This document shows positions 9,727-23,863 of a stretch of DNA of 64,000 bases, one piece after another (the first letter of the stretch is position 1; each line of letters opens with the position of its first letter). The position numbers and the translations under genes are program-made. Origin of the DNA: Billgrantia lactosivorans. GTDB lineage: Bacteria > Pseudomonadota > Gammaproteobacteria > Pseudomonadales > Halomonadaceae. The stretch covers positions 62,001-126,000 of the forward strand of contig NZ_QHGY01000002.1 of NCBI RefSeq assembly GCF_003254665.1, given 5' to 3'. The notes under the pieces are model-generated. The model was not told where the DNA came from. It searched no databases and saw only the letters and a list, made by a program, of their open reading frames with translations.

Positions 9727-10752
9727 ATGAGTGCAGCCTCCCAGAAGACCCGCGTTCTCACCGGCATCACCACCACCGGCACGCCCCACCTGGGCAACTA
9801 CGTCGGCGCCATCAAGCCGGCCATCGCCGCGAGCCAGGACCCCAGCGTGCAGTCCTACTACTTCCTTGCCGACCTGCATGCGCTGATCAAGTGCCAGGAC
9901 CCCCAGCGGGTGCAGGAGTCGCGCCTGGAGATCGCCGCCACCTGGCTGGCCCTGGGGCTCGACACCGACAACGCCATCTTCTACCGCCAGTCGGACATTC
10001 CCGAGATTCCCGAGCTGACCTGGATGCTCTCCTGTGTCTGCGCCAAGGGGCTGATGAACCGCGCCCACGCCTACAAGGCGGCGGTGGCCGAGAACGAGGC
10101 CGCCGGCAACCAGGATCCCGACAAGGGCATCACCATGGGCCTGTTCGGCTATCCGGTGCTGATGGCCGCCGACATCCTCATGTTCAACGCCCACAGGGTG
10201 CCGGTGGGTCGCGACCAGATCCAGCACATCGAGATGGCCCGCGACATGGGCGGGCGCTTCAACCACCTCTACAAGGGCGACTTCTTCACCCTGCCCGAGG
10301 CGGTGGTAGACGACGAGGTAGCGGTGCTGAACGGCCTCGACGGGCGCAAGATGTCGAAGAGCTACAACAACACCATCCCGCTGTTCGTCGCCGAGAAGAA
10401 GCTGCTCAAGCTGGTGCGCAAGATCAAGACCAACTCGCTGGAGCCCGGCGAGCCCAAGGAACCGGAAGGCTGCACCCTGTTCCAGATCTACGCCGCCTTC
10501 GCCACTCGCGACGAGCACGAGGCGATGCGCCTCGAGTACGCGAACGGCATTGGCTGGGGCGAGGTCAAGAACCGCCTGTTCGAGCTTCTCGATGCGCAGC
10601 TGCGCGAGCCTCGCGAGCGCTACCAGGCGCTGATGGAGGATCCGGGGCATATCGAGAGCGTGCTGCGCAAGGGGGCCGAGCGCGCGCGCGCCGAGGCCGC
10701 GCCGTTCATGGACAGGTTGCGCCATGCCGTGGGGCTGGGCCGCTTCGTGTGA
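9727..10752 (+). CDS. trpS: Tryptophanyl-tRNA synthetase
   Basis: A 341-residue class Ic synthetase that charges tRNA-Trp. The HIGH signature appears as TPHLGNYVGA (residues 20-29), and the KMSKS loop is present exactly (DGRKMSKSYNNT). The region DIPEIPELTWMLSC is the type seen in pseudomonad TrpS. A TTCG-capped hairpin follows the stop. No aromatic leader is visible in the 80 bases upstream, unlike aroG in this window. Confidence 0.96.
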   Translation: MSAASQKTRVLTGITTTGTPHLGNYVGAIKPAIAASQDPSVQSYYFLADLHALIKCQDPQRVQESRLEIAATWLALGLDTDNAIFYRQSDIPEIPELTWMLSCVCAKGLMNRAHAYKAAVAENEAAGNQDPDKGITMGLFGYPVLMAADILMFNAHRVPVGRDQIQHIEMARDMGGRFNHLYKGDFFTLPEAVVDDEVAVLNGLDGRKMSKSYNNTIPLFVAEKKLLKLVRKIKTNSLEPGEPKEPEGCTLFQIYAAFATRDEHEAMRLEYANGIGWGEVKNRLFELLDAQLREPRERYQALMEDPGHIESVLRKGAERARAEAAPFMDRLRHAVGLGRFV

Positions 10753-10773
10753 CCCGCAGCAGCCGTGACCCTG

Positions 10774-10795
10774 CAGGGCGCCTTCGGGCGCCCTG
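10774..10795 (+). terminator. Terminator after trpS
   Basis: A 9-bp perfect stem, CAGGGCGCC with GGCGCCCTG, capped by a TTCG tetraloop, 21 bases after the trpS stop. It is followed by TCGCGTC, so the T tract is poor. Confidence 0.55.
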
Positions 10796-10871
10796 TCGCG
10801 TCATGGCCGCCACCTGGCGCAGCTCGCTGGAACTTGCCACCCTACAGGAGCGGAGCCACAGGAGGAGTCTC

Positions 10872-12077
10872 ATGACGACGGCACTGGATGCGAAACGACC
10901 GCGGCGGATCTCCGGGGCGCTGGGCGCGCTGCTGCTGGCGGGCGCACTGCTGGTGGGCCTGGCCTACGGCACGCGCCTGGGGCTGCTGATGATCGTCGGG
11001 GCGCTGCTCGGCGTCTCCCTCTATCACGCCGCCTTCGGCTTCACCGCCGCCTGGCGGGTCTTCATCAGCGAACGTCGCGGACGCGGGCTGCGCGCCCAGA
11101 TGGCGATGCTGGCCATCGCCGTGCTGCTGTTCTTCCCCGCGCTGGGCGCGGGCGGCCTGTGGGGCCAGGAGGTGACCGGCTTCGTCTCGCCCATCGGCGT
11201 CTCGGTGGTGGTCGGTGCCTTCCTGTTTGGCGTCGGCATGCAGCTGGGCGGCGGTTGTGCCTCGGGCACCCTGTTCACCGCCGGCGGCGGCAATGCGCGC
11301 ATGGCGATCACGCTACTCTTCTTCATCGTCGGCTCGCTGATCGGTTCCGCCCACTTCGGCTGGTGGATGTCGCTGCCGGCCTTCGCGCCGGTATCGCTCG
11401 TCGATGCTTTCGGTGCGGGCGGCGGCATCGCCGTGAGTCTGGCGCTGTTCGGTGGCATTGCCGTCTTCAGCGTGCTGCTGGAGAAGCGCCGTCATGGCCG
11501 GCTGGAGGAGGCCCCCCGGCCCAACCTGAGCGAGGGGCGCTGGCTCACCGGGCCCTGGCCGTTGCTGCTCGGCGCGGTGGCGCTGGCGCTGCTCAACTTC
11601 GCTACCCTGGCGCTGGCCGGCCGGCCTTGGGGCATCACCTCGGCCTTCGCGCTATGGGGGGCCAAGGTCTACGAGCTGCTCGGCGGTGACGTCAGCGCCT
11701 GGGCCTACTGGCAGAACCCCGACAACGCCGCGGCCCTCGAGGCCAGCGTGTGGAGCGACATCACCACGGTGATGAACCTGGGCATCATCCTCGGCGCCAT
11801 GGTGGCCGCCACCCTGGCCGGACGCTTCGCCCCGACCCTGCGCATCCCGCTCGGTTCGGTGCTCGCGGCGGTGATCGGCGGGCTGCTGCTGGGCTACGGC
11901 GCCAGGCTGGCCTTCGGCTGCAATATCGGCGCCTACTTCAGTGGCATCGCCTCGGGCAGCCTGCATGGCTGGGTGTGGCTGGTGGCGGGATTCACCGGCA
12001 ACATGGTCGGGGTGCGGCTGCGCCCGTGGTTCTTCGACCGACCGCCAGGCGACAGGACGCGGGCCAAGGTGAGCTGA
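10872..12077 (+). CDS. YeeE/YedE family (DUF395) sulfur-compound transporter
   Basis: A 401-residue membrane protein with about ten hydrophobic segments. It has two pseudo-symmetric halves, each with the family's Cys-containing loop: [15 protein letters not shown] in the first and [16 protein letters not shown] in the second. Members of this family (for example TsuA/YeeE) take up thiosulfate through such cysteines. This is a single-chain form joining both repeats. The start at 10872 follows AGGAGG. No sulfur-assimilation gene is adjacent, so the substrate is inferred from family only. Confidence 0.88.
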   Translation: MTTALDAKRPRRISGALGALLLAGALLVGLAYGTRLGLLMIVGALLGVSLYHAAFGFTAAWRVFISERRGRGLRAQMAMLAIAVLLFFPALGAGGLWGQEVTGFVSPIGVSVVVGAFLFGVGMQLGGGCASGTLFTAGGGNARMAITLLFFIVGSLIGSAHFGWWMSLPAFAPVSLVDAFGAGGGIAVSLALFGGIAVFSVLLEKRRHGRLEEAPRPNLSEGRWLTGPWPLLLGAVALALLNFATLALAGRPWGITSAFALWGAKVYELLGGDVSAWAYWQNPDNAAALEASVWSDITTVMNLGIILGAMVAATLAGRFAPTLRIPLGSVLAAVIGGLLLGYGARLAFGCNIGAYFSGIASGSLHGWVWLVAGFTGNMVGVRLRPWFFDRPPGDRTRAKVS

Positions 12078-12169
12078 GGCGCCATCGTGGCGGAGGCGTG
12101 GTAGAGTTGGCGCGAAGGCGCCAGCAGAGCGCTTACGGCCCGGTTCCAGTCACCGTATCGAGACAAGAG

Positions 12170-13849
12170 ATGCCCAACGAAAGCAAACGTCCACTCTATA
12201 TTCCCTACGCGGGTCCTTCGCTGCTCGAGATGCCACTGCTCAACAAGGGCAGCGCCTTCTCCCGCGAGGAACGCCTCGAGTTCAACCTGATCGGGCTGTT
12301 GCCACAGAACGTGGAGTCCATCGAGGAACAGGCCGAGAGGGCCTATCGCCAGTACCAGCAGTGCCACAGCGACCTGGACAAGCATATCCACCTGCGCGCG
12401 ATCCAGGACGACAACGAGACGCTCTACTATCACCTGGTCATGCAGCACCTCGAGGAGATGCTGCCGATCATCTACACCCCGACGGTGGGACAGGCCTGCG
12501 AGGAGTTCTCCAACATCTACCGCAGCCACCGCGGCCTGTTCGTCAGCTATCCCGACCGCGAGCGCATGGACGATATCCTGCGCAGCGCCACCAAGGACAA
12601 GGTCAAGGTGATCGTGGTGACCGACGGCGAGCGGATCCTCGGCCTCGGCGACCAGGGCATCGGCGGCATGGGCATCCCCATCGGCAAGCTGGCGCTGTAT
12701 ACGGCCTGCGGCGGCATCAGCCCCGCCTACACGCTGCCGATCATGCTCGACGTGGGCACCAACAACCAGGCCCTGCTCGACGATCCCATGTACATGGGCT
12801 GGCGCCACCCGCGCATCTCCCAAGAGGAGTACGACGCCTTCCTCGAGGACTTCATCGCCGCGGTCAAGCGCCGCTGGCCCAACGTCCTGCTGCAGTTCGA
12901 GGATTTCGCCCAGGCCAACGCGGTGCCACTGCTGGAGCGCTACCGCGACCAGCTGTGCTGCTTCAACGATGACGTGCAGGGCACCGCCGCCGTCGCCGTG
13001 GGCACCCTAATGGCGGCCTGCCAGGCCCGCGACGAGACCATCGCCGACCAGCGCGTGGTGTTCGTCGGCGCCGGTTCCGCCGGCTGCGGCATCGCCGAGC
13101 AGGTGGTGGTGGCGATGCAGGCCGAGGGGCTCTCCGAGAAGGAGGCGCGCCGCCGGGTCTTCATGGTCGACCGCGATGGCCTGGTGACCGCCGACCAGCC
13201 GTGGCTGCGCGACTTCCAGCGCCGCCTGGCCCATGACCCCGAGCTGGTGGCGGGGTGGCAGGACCAGTCGCTGCTGGAGGTGGCGCGCCATATCCAGCCC
13301 ACGGTGCTGATCGGCGTCTCGGGCCAGCCGGGGCTCTTCTCCGAGGCGGTGATCCGTGCCATGCACGCCGGCTGCGAGCGCCCGGTGATCATGCCGCTCT
13401 CCAACCCCACCTCGCGCGTCGAGGCGACTCCCAGCGATGTCCTTCACTGGACCGACGGCCAGGCGCTGGTGGCCACCGGCAGCCCCTTCCCGCCGGTGGA
13501 ATACGACGGCAAGCGCTACCCCATCGCGCAGTGCAACAACGCCTACATCTTCCCCGGCATCGGTCTCGGGGTGGTGGCCAGCGGCGCCCGGCGAATCACC
13601 GATACCATGCTGATGACCGCGTCGCGGGCGCTGGCGCGCGAGGCGCCGCTGGTCAAGGAGGGCGAAGGGGCACTGCTGCCCGCGCTATCGCAGATTCGCG
13701 AGTTGTCCAGGGCAATCGCCTTCGAGGTCGCCGCCCAGGCCCAGCAGGAGGGCGTGGCGCTGCGCACCGACGGCATCAAGCTGCGACAGGCCATCGAGCG
13801 CAGCAGCTGGACGCCGGTGTACCGGCACTACCGCCGCCGGGCGTTCTGA
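12170..13849 (+). CDS. maeA: NAD-dependent malic enzyme (malate dehydrogenase, oxaloacetate-decarboxylating)
   Basis: A 559-residue malic enzyme of the SfcA/MaeA length class (E. coli 565). It decarboxylates L-malate to pyruvate. The malic signature [17 protein letters not shown] with the catalytic Tyr is near residue 105. The metal-binding region FEDFAQANA is followed by [11 protein letters not shown] and the dinucleotide loop [12 protein letters not shown]. Start chosen at [15 protein letters not shown] (12170). It converges on acnA across a bidirectional terminator, so two enzymes around the TCA cycle are neighbours but not co-transcribed. Confidence 0.94.
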   Translation: MPNESKRPLYIPYAGPSLLEMPLLNKGSAFSREERLEFNLIGLLPQNVESIEEQAERAYRQYQQCHSDLDKHIHLRAIQDDNETLYYHLVMQHLEEMLPIIYTPTVGQACEEFSNIYRSHRGLFVSYPDRERMDDILRSATKDKVKVIVVTDGERILGLGDQGIGGMGIPIGKLALYTACGGISPAYTLPIMLDVGTNNQALLDDPMYMGWRHPRISQEEYDAFLEDFIAAVKRRWPNVLLQFEDFAQANAVPLLERYRDQLCCFNDDVQGTAAVAVGTLMAACQARDETIADQRVVFVGAGSAGCGIAEQVVVAMQAEGLSEKEARRRVFMVDRDGLVTADQPWLRDFQRRLAHDPELVAGWQDQSLLEVARHIQPTVLIGVSGQPGLFSEAVIRAMHAGCERPVIMPLSNPTSRVEATPSDVLHWTDGQALVATGSPFPPVEYDGKRYPIAQCNNAYIFPGIGLGVVASGARRITDTMLMTASRALAREAPLVKEGEGALLPALSQIRELSRAIAFEVAAQAQQEGVALRTDGIKLRQAIERSSWTPVYRHYRRRAF

Positions 13850-13982
13850 TAGTGGACTGATTCATTACTGCGCTCGACGACCCACAGGGATGTGGGAAGT
13901 GCGTTGGTTCGTCGGGAGCGAACCTGGCCAGCGTATCTTGGCTCGTGACATGAATCAGCAGCACCATGCCACACACCATGAC

Positions 13983-14013
13983 AAAGGCTCTGCCGGTTAC
14001 CGACAGAGCCTTT
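13983..14013. terminator. Bidirectional terminator between maeA and acnA
   Basis: AAAGGCTCTG (13983-13992) pairs with CAGAGCCTTT (14004-14013) around an 11-base loop. The A/T-flanked stem ends in TTT in either direction, so it can serve both convergent genes. A smaller hairpin (CCCACA...TGTGGG, 13881-13896) lies nearer maeA. Confidence 0.75.
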
Positions 14014-14041
14014 CGCTTGAGCACGGTATGAAGGGAAGGAC

Positions 14042-16801
<2,760 letters not shown>

Positions 16802-16973
16802 GAAGGCCTCCTGTCACGGTAGTGAACGATCCTTTTCTTCGTCTCATGCTTTGCACATGGTCATGATAGGTCCCCCTTTCAAGCGCTGCCCAGGGTTTCT
16901 ATGCTGAACGAAAGCCTGAAACGAGGTGCGGTCGTCCCGCCGGGGGGAAGGGCGCGCGCCGGGAGACCTGGAC

Positions 16974-17183
16974 ATGCATGAAGAGCAGCTCGACAGCCAC
17001 CCCGTCCACTGCCCCTACTGCAGCATGCGCTTCGACCTGCTGATAGACGTCACCCAGGGCAGCCACCAGACCTGGGAGGACTGCCCTTACTGCTGCGCGC
17101 CGATCCAGCTGCGGGTGGAGGTGTCGCCGACCACGGGCGAGCTGGACGCCCTCGAACTGGGGCGCGAAGACGAGGTGCTGTGA
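16974..17183 (+). CDS. CPXCG motif-containing zinc-ribbon protein
   Basis: A 69-residue acidic protein with two CPYC motifs (HCPYCSMRFDLLIDVTQG and DCPYCCAPIQLRVEV), as in the small CPXCG cysteine-rich family. The arrangement predicts one zinc ribbon. The start ATG at 16974 is preceded by GGGAGA. Function unknown. It stands between acnA, divergent, and trxB. Confidence 0.82.
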   Translation: MHEEQLDSHPVHCPYCSMRFDLLIDVTQGSHQTWEDCPYCCAPIQLRVEVSPTTGELDALELGREDEVL

Positions 17184-17228
17184 GAGATCGGCGGGGTGGG
17201 CTCGCTCCACGCCCTCGGCGGCGGAGGC

Positions 17229-17237
17229 TGGTACAAT
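17229..17237 (+). promoter_or_regulatory. Candidate extended -10 promoter for trxB
   Basis: TGGTACAAT: a TG dinucleotide one base before TACAAT (17232-17237), about 90 bases before the trxB start. No good -35 box is seen at 16-18 bases, which is tolerable for an extended -10 promoter. Confidence 0.4.
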
Positions 17238-17264
17238 GGCGGCAACCCTTGCCCCGGCAGGTAG

Positions 17265-18278
<1,014 letters not shown>

Positions 18279-18349
18279 CGGTACGAGATGTATACGCGCT
18301 GCCATAAAGGAGCCAAGGAGAGGCTCTGCGGTATCAGCACGCGGCTAGT

Positions 18350-18444
18350 CCGGCGAAAGGCCTTTGAGGAGGCGCTGTAACCCCCTCCTTGGGCGCCACT
18401 TTCTCCATTCTTGGAAAAAGACCTCCTCTTCGGCCTTTCCCCGG
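18350..18444. repeat. 95-bp nested palindromic element between trxB and slyX
   Basis: Long imperfect inverted repeat. The left arm (18350-18372) contains AAAGGCC and GAGGAGG. The right arm (18422-18444) contains CCTCCTC and GGCCTTT. Outer bases CCGG...CCGG also pair. The interior holds further short inverted repeats, GGCGC/GCGCC and TCCA-ttct-TGGA. Just after it come a 10-base direct repeat (CACAAGGTCG at 18454 and 18470) and a GCGCCGC/GCGGCGC stem (18444-18485). No coding potential is apparent. It may be a REP- or MITE-like intergenic repeat, or a composite terminator for the convergent trxB and slyX. Confidence 0.55.
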
Positions 18445-18484
18445 CGCCGCTTGCACAAGGTCGACGCTACACAAGGTCGCGGCG

Positions 18485-18754
18485 CTAGTAATGCGGCGGC
18501 ACTTCGTCCTGCGCTGACGGTGCCGCCATCTCCGAATCCTGCAGCGCACGTTGCTGGTCGCGCAGCTTTTCCTGCATCAGGGCGTTGATCCGCTCGAGCT
18601 GGGCCAGCCGCCGCTCCTGGGCGGCGACGGCCGCGTCCAGCGTATCCAGCCAGTGTTCCTGGTAGGCAATCCGGCTCTCCAGCGCCTCGAGACGGCTGGC
18701 GAGCGCCTGGGAAAGGCTCATGCTAGAATCGTCGCGCTGCGTGTCGCTGTTCAT
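18485..18754 (-). CDS. slyX: SlyX family protein
   Basis: An 89-residue, mostly coiled-coil protein. The central region LEALESRIAYQEHWLDTLDA is the SlyX signature, and the C-terminus ends in the family's PPHY. Function is unknown. I chose the ATG at 18752-18754 because GAAGGTG precedes it on the minus strand. An in-frame ATG further upstream would add about 15 residues but has a poorer ribosome-binding site. It converges with trxB. Confidence 0.85.
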   Translation of the reverse strand: MNSDTQRDDSSMSLSQALASRLEALESRIAYQEHWLDTLDAAVAAQERRLAQLERINALMQEKLRDQQRALQDSEMAAPSAQDEVPPHY

Positions 18755-18849
18755 CGTGACACCTTCATTGGTCGGCGGGGCCTCGCGTCGCGTCGTCATC
18801 GAATGTCCTGTTTCACCATTTCCACATAACAAGTGAGCAATACGGATCC

Positions 18850-19314
18850 ATGAATCGCAAGGTTATCTTTCGCTGTACGTTGATCAGCCTGCTGCTGGCA
18901 CTGCCGGCGCCGCTGCTGATCGCCCTGTCGCTTGCCCTGGCCGACGTCGGCCTGCCCCAGCAGCTGCTGACCCTGCTCGAGCCCGGCGGTTTCGCGGTGG
19001 GCTATGCCATCGTTTCCTTCGCCGTCTTCCTGCTGCTGCTGGTCGCCACGCTGGCCAGCCATGCGTTGAATCCGCAGCTGGCGGTGCTGGCCGCGGTGGA
19101 GAACGACGATCGCGAGATCGGCGAGGTCAAGTGGTTCAACGTCAACAAGGGCTACGGTTTCATCAAGCGCGAGAGCGGCGAGGACGTCTTCGTCCACTTC
19201 CGTGCCATTCGCGGCCGTGGCCACCGCACCCTGGCCGAGGGGCAGAAGGTGCGCTATCACGTGATCGAGAACGAGCGGGGGTTGCAGGCCGACGACGTCA
19301 CGGTCATCACTTAG
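18850..19314 (+). CDS. Membrane-anchored cold-shock-domain protein
   Basis: A 154-residue protein with two parts. Residues 1-75 hold two hydrophobic segments, about 9-30 and 48-70. Residues 86-154 are a complete CspA-like cold-shock domain with the RNP1-like motif KGYGFIKRE and the RNP2-like DVFVHFRAI, opening with GEVKWFNVNKG. Free CspA proteins bind single-stranded nucleic acid in the cytosol; here the domain would be held at the inner membrane. It is divergent from slyX. Role not known. Confidence 0.85.
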   Translation: MNRKVIFRCTLISLLLALPAPLLIALSLALADVGLPQQLLTLLEPGGFAVGYAIVSFAVFLLLLVATLASHALNPQLAVLAAVENDDREIGEVKWFNVNKGYGFIKRESGEDVFVHFRAIRGRGHRTLAEGQKVRYHVIENERGLQADDVTVIT

Positions 19315-19466
19315 GTGGTCGCAAGCGCCTGCGCTCGACCAGGCGTTGTTGGAAGCACAGCGCGAGAGGCTCCTGTACCCAAGCAAACTCCGCACTCCCG
19401 CTGTACTTCCGCCTAGCCTGGCCATCGCTCGGCAGCTTTCGCAGATGACAGGTTGGCTTTCTTAGG

Positions 19467-19502
19467 CATCGCCCCGCATGTTTCAGATCATGCGGGGCGA
19501 TG
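19467..19502. terminator. 14-bp hairpin between cold-shock gene and dapE cluster
   Basis: CATCGCCCCGCATG (19467-19480) is a perfect inverted match of CATGCGGGGCGATG (19489-19502) around an 8-base loop. It lies 10 bases after the stop of the minus-strand hypothetical gene and about 150 bases after the plus-strand cold-shock gene. It probably terminates transcription in both directions, although neither side has a full T tract. The rest of 19315-19512 shows nothing recognisable. Confidence 0.6.
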
Positions 19503-19512
19503 TCGTTTGCGG

Positions 19513-19920
19513 TCACTGGCCGGAGTCGGGCCAGTCGATGGCGCCTTCGCTGCCGTCGGGCAGCACCTGCCAGAAGCGGTCGGGGTCGTCGCCGGGCTGC
19601 CAGCCGCCCAGCGAGCAGCGCACCTCGCAGTCGAGCCGGGCGGCGGCGTCGCGGGCGCAGTCGCAGTCTCTCAGCCAGGGGGTGTGCGGGCTGTCGAACC
19701 ACAGGCTGGCGAAGCCGTCAGCCGCCTTCTCGACCAGCAGCACCGGGATCACGTGCCCCCCGTGATGGCCGCGGGTCTGCCACTTGCCGCGTCCGGCGCC
19801 GCGCAGCGGGGCGGCATCCAGCGTCTCGCCGAGCCAGGCGTCGATCGCCGGAAGCGACGCCTGGCGCAGGTAGACCTCGATGTCCGGATAGCGCATGTTG
19901 CTGTCGTGCGAGTGTGGCAT
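19513..19920 (-). CDS. Conserved hypothetical protein downstream of dapE
   Basis: A 135-residue soluble protein, not recognised as a named family. It starts MPHSHDSNMRYPDIEVYLR and has WFDSPHTPWLRDCDCARDAAARL in the middle, with several Cys. It ends in EGAIDWPDSGQ. Tryptophan and aspartate are frequent; no signal peptide or membrane segment is visible. It lies 20 bases after dapE on the same strand, so it is probably the last gene of the dap operon. A terminator follows. Confidence 0.7.
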   Translation of the reverse strand: MPHSHDSNMRYPDIEVYLRQASLPAIDAWLGETLDAAPLRGAGRGKWQTRGHHGGHVIPVLLVEKAADGFASLWFDSPHTPWLRDCDCARDAAARLDCEVRCSLGGWQPGDDPDRFWQVLPDGSEGAIDWPDSGQ

Positions 19921-19940
19921 GGTGAACCCTCTCGGCGCGG

Positions 19941-22185
<2,245 letters not shown>

Positions 22186-22218
22186 GGGGGTGTCCTCACG
22201 TCTTGAAGGGGATGGGCC

Positions 22219-22566
22219 TCAGCCCTTGAGATCGTCGTAGTCGCCGTCGCGGTAGCCGATGCGTATCTCGTCACCGGTATCGAGCAATGGCCGCTTGAGC
22301 AGGGTGGGGTGGGCCATGAGCAAGGCACGCACCTTGTTGGCGTCGAGGTCCTGCTTGTCCTCTTCGGGGAGGTTGCGCCAGGTGGTGCTGCGCCGGTTGA
22401 TGGCCTCCATCACCGGGACCCGTGCGAGGATATGCTCGAGCAGTGCGGCGGATAGGCCGTCCTCGCGCAGGTCGTGTACCTGATAGGGCAGGCCCTTCGC
22501 GTCCAGGGCCTGGCGTGCCTTGCGGCAGGTGTCGCAGTTCTTGATCACGAAGAGCGTCGCCATCAT
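22219..22566 (-). CDS. ArsC/Spx-family reductase-like protein (YffB type)
   Basis: A 115-residue thioredoxin-fold protein. The motif KNCDTCRKARQAL places a CxxC near the N-terminus (Cys11 and Cys14), as in YffB and related ArsC-family proteins. Arsenate reduction is not implied; YffB-like proteins lack a clear substrate. The start overlaps the dapC stop (ATGATG; the second ATG at 22563 is equally possible and has better spacing from AGGAG). yffB is also next to dapE in E. coli, so the link to the dap pathway is conserved. Confidence 0.86.
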   Translation of the reverse strand: MMATLFVIKNCDTCRKARQALDAKGLPYQVHDLREDGLSAALLEHILARVPVMEAINRRSTTWRNLPEEDKQDLDANKVRALLMAHPTLLKRPLLDTGDEIRIGYRDGDYDDLKG

Positions 22567-23762
22567 GCACTCCTTTCGATGAAACGGCGAATGCGCCGGG
22601 CGGCTTCCACGGTGGCCTCGAGGTCGGCCACCAGCGCCAGGCGGATGCGGCCTGCACCGGGATTGGTGCCGTCACTGCCCTGGCGCCCCATGTAGGAGCC
22701 GGGGAGCACGCTGACATGCTCCGCGGCGAACAGTGCCCGGGCGAAGGCCTCGTCGTCACCGCCCGGCACCGCCGGCCATAGGTAGAAACTGGCCTCGGGT
22801 GTCGGGAATTCAAGTACCGGGGCGAGCATCTCGGTCACCGCGGCGAACGTCTCGCGGTAGGCCTCGCGGTTGGCGCGCACGTGAGCCTCGTCGCTCCACG
22901 CCGTGATCGAGGCATGCTGGATGGGCAGCGCCATGGCACAGCCATGGTAGGTGCGGTAGCGCTTGAACGGCGCGATCAGTTCGGCGTCACCGGCGACAAA
23001 GCCGGAGCGCAGCCCCGGCAGGTTGGAGCGCTTGGAGAGCGAGTGGAACACCAGGCAGCGGCGATAGTCGTGGCGGCCGAGGGCGGCGCACGCCTCGAGC
23101 AGCCCCGGCGGCGGAGCGGCTTCGTCGAGGTAGAGCTCGGAGTAGCACTCGTCGGAGGCGATGAGGAAATCGAACTCGTCGGCCAGCGCAATGAGTCTTT
23201 CGAACTCGGCCCGCGGCGTCACCGCGCCGGTGGGGTTGCCCGGCGAGCAGAGGAAGACGATCTGCACCTCGCGCCAGGTGTCGGCCGGCACGGCATCGAA
23301 ATCGGGGCGAAAACCGTTCTCGGCGCGGCAGTCGAGGTAGAGCGGCTGGCCGCCGGCGAGCAGGGTGGCGCCCTCGTAGATCTGGTAGAAGGGGTTGGGC
23401 ACCGCCACCCGGGCCGGGCGGGTGCGATCCAGTGCCGCCTGGATAAAGGCGAAGATCGCCTCGCGGGTGCCGTTGACCGGCAGCACCTGGCGCTCGGCGT
23501 CGAGGCCGGCGAGCCCGAAGCGACGGGTGGCCCAGGCGGCGATGGCGGCACGCAGCTCGGGCATGCCGGCGGTGGCCGGGTAGCGGGCGAATGCCTGCTG
23601 GTGGGCCTGCAGCGATCCCAGGGCGGCGGCGAAGGGCGCGTGCTGCGGTTCGCCGATGGTCAGCGGAATGTGCGCCAGCCCCGTGGGGGGCGTCACGCCG
23701 GCCTTGAGCGCGGCGAGCTTCTCGAAGGGGTAGGGCTTGAGGGCGTCGAGGTCGGGGTTCAT
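22563..23762 (-). CDS. dapC: Succinyldiaminopimelate transaminase
   Basis: A 399-residue fold-type I aminotransferase. It makes N-succinyl-LL-diaminopimelate from N-succinyl-2-amino-6-ketopimelate with glutamate. The PLP Lys lies in HSLSKRSNLPGLRSGF. The cofactor-binding PGNPTGAV and SDECYSELY motifs precede it. Start chosen at MNPDLDALKPYPFEKL (23762), the standard DapC N-terminus. The stop overlaps the ArsC-like start, so the two are translationally coupled. It is downstream of glnD. Confidence 0.93.
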   Translation of the reverse strand: MNPDLDALKPYPFEKLAALKAGVTPPTGLAHIPLTIGEPQHAPFAAALGSLQAHQQAFARYPATAGMPELRAAIAAWATRRFGLAGLDAERQVLPVNGTREAIFAFIQAALDRTRPARVAVPNPFYQIYEGATLLAGGQPLYLDCRAENGFRPDFDAVPADTWREVQIVFLCSPGNPTGAVTPRAEFERLIALADEFDFLIASDECYSELYLDEAAPPPGLLEACAALGRHDYRRCLVFHSLSKRSNLPGLRSGFVAGDAELIAPFKRYRTYHGCAMALPIQHASITAWSDEAHVRANREAYRETFAAVTEMLAPVLEFPTPEASFYLWPAVPGGDDEAFARALFAAEHVSVLPGSYMGRQGSDGTNPGAGRIRLALVADLEATVEAARRIRRFIERSA

Positions 23763-23863
23763 CGGTGTCCAGGCGCCGTGGAGCGGCGTCGTTGTCGTGG
23801 CTGCGGGCAGACCGACGATTATAGGGAAGCCCCCGGCTCGCCTCAAACCCATACGCGGCGGGC

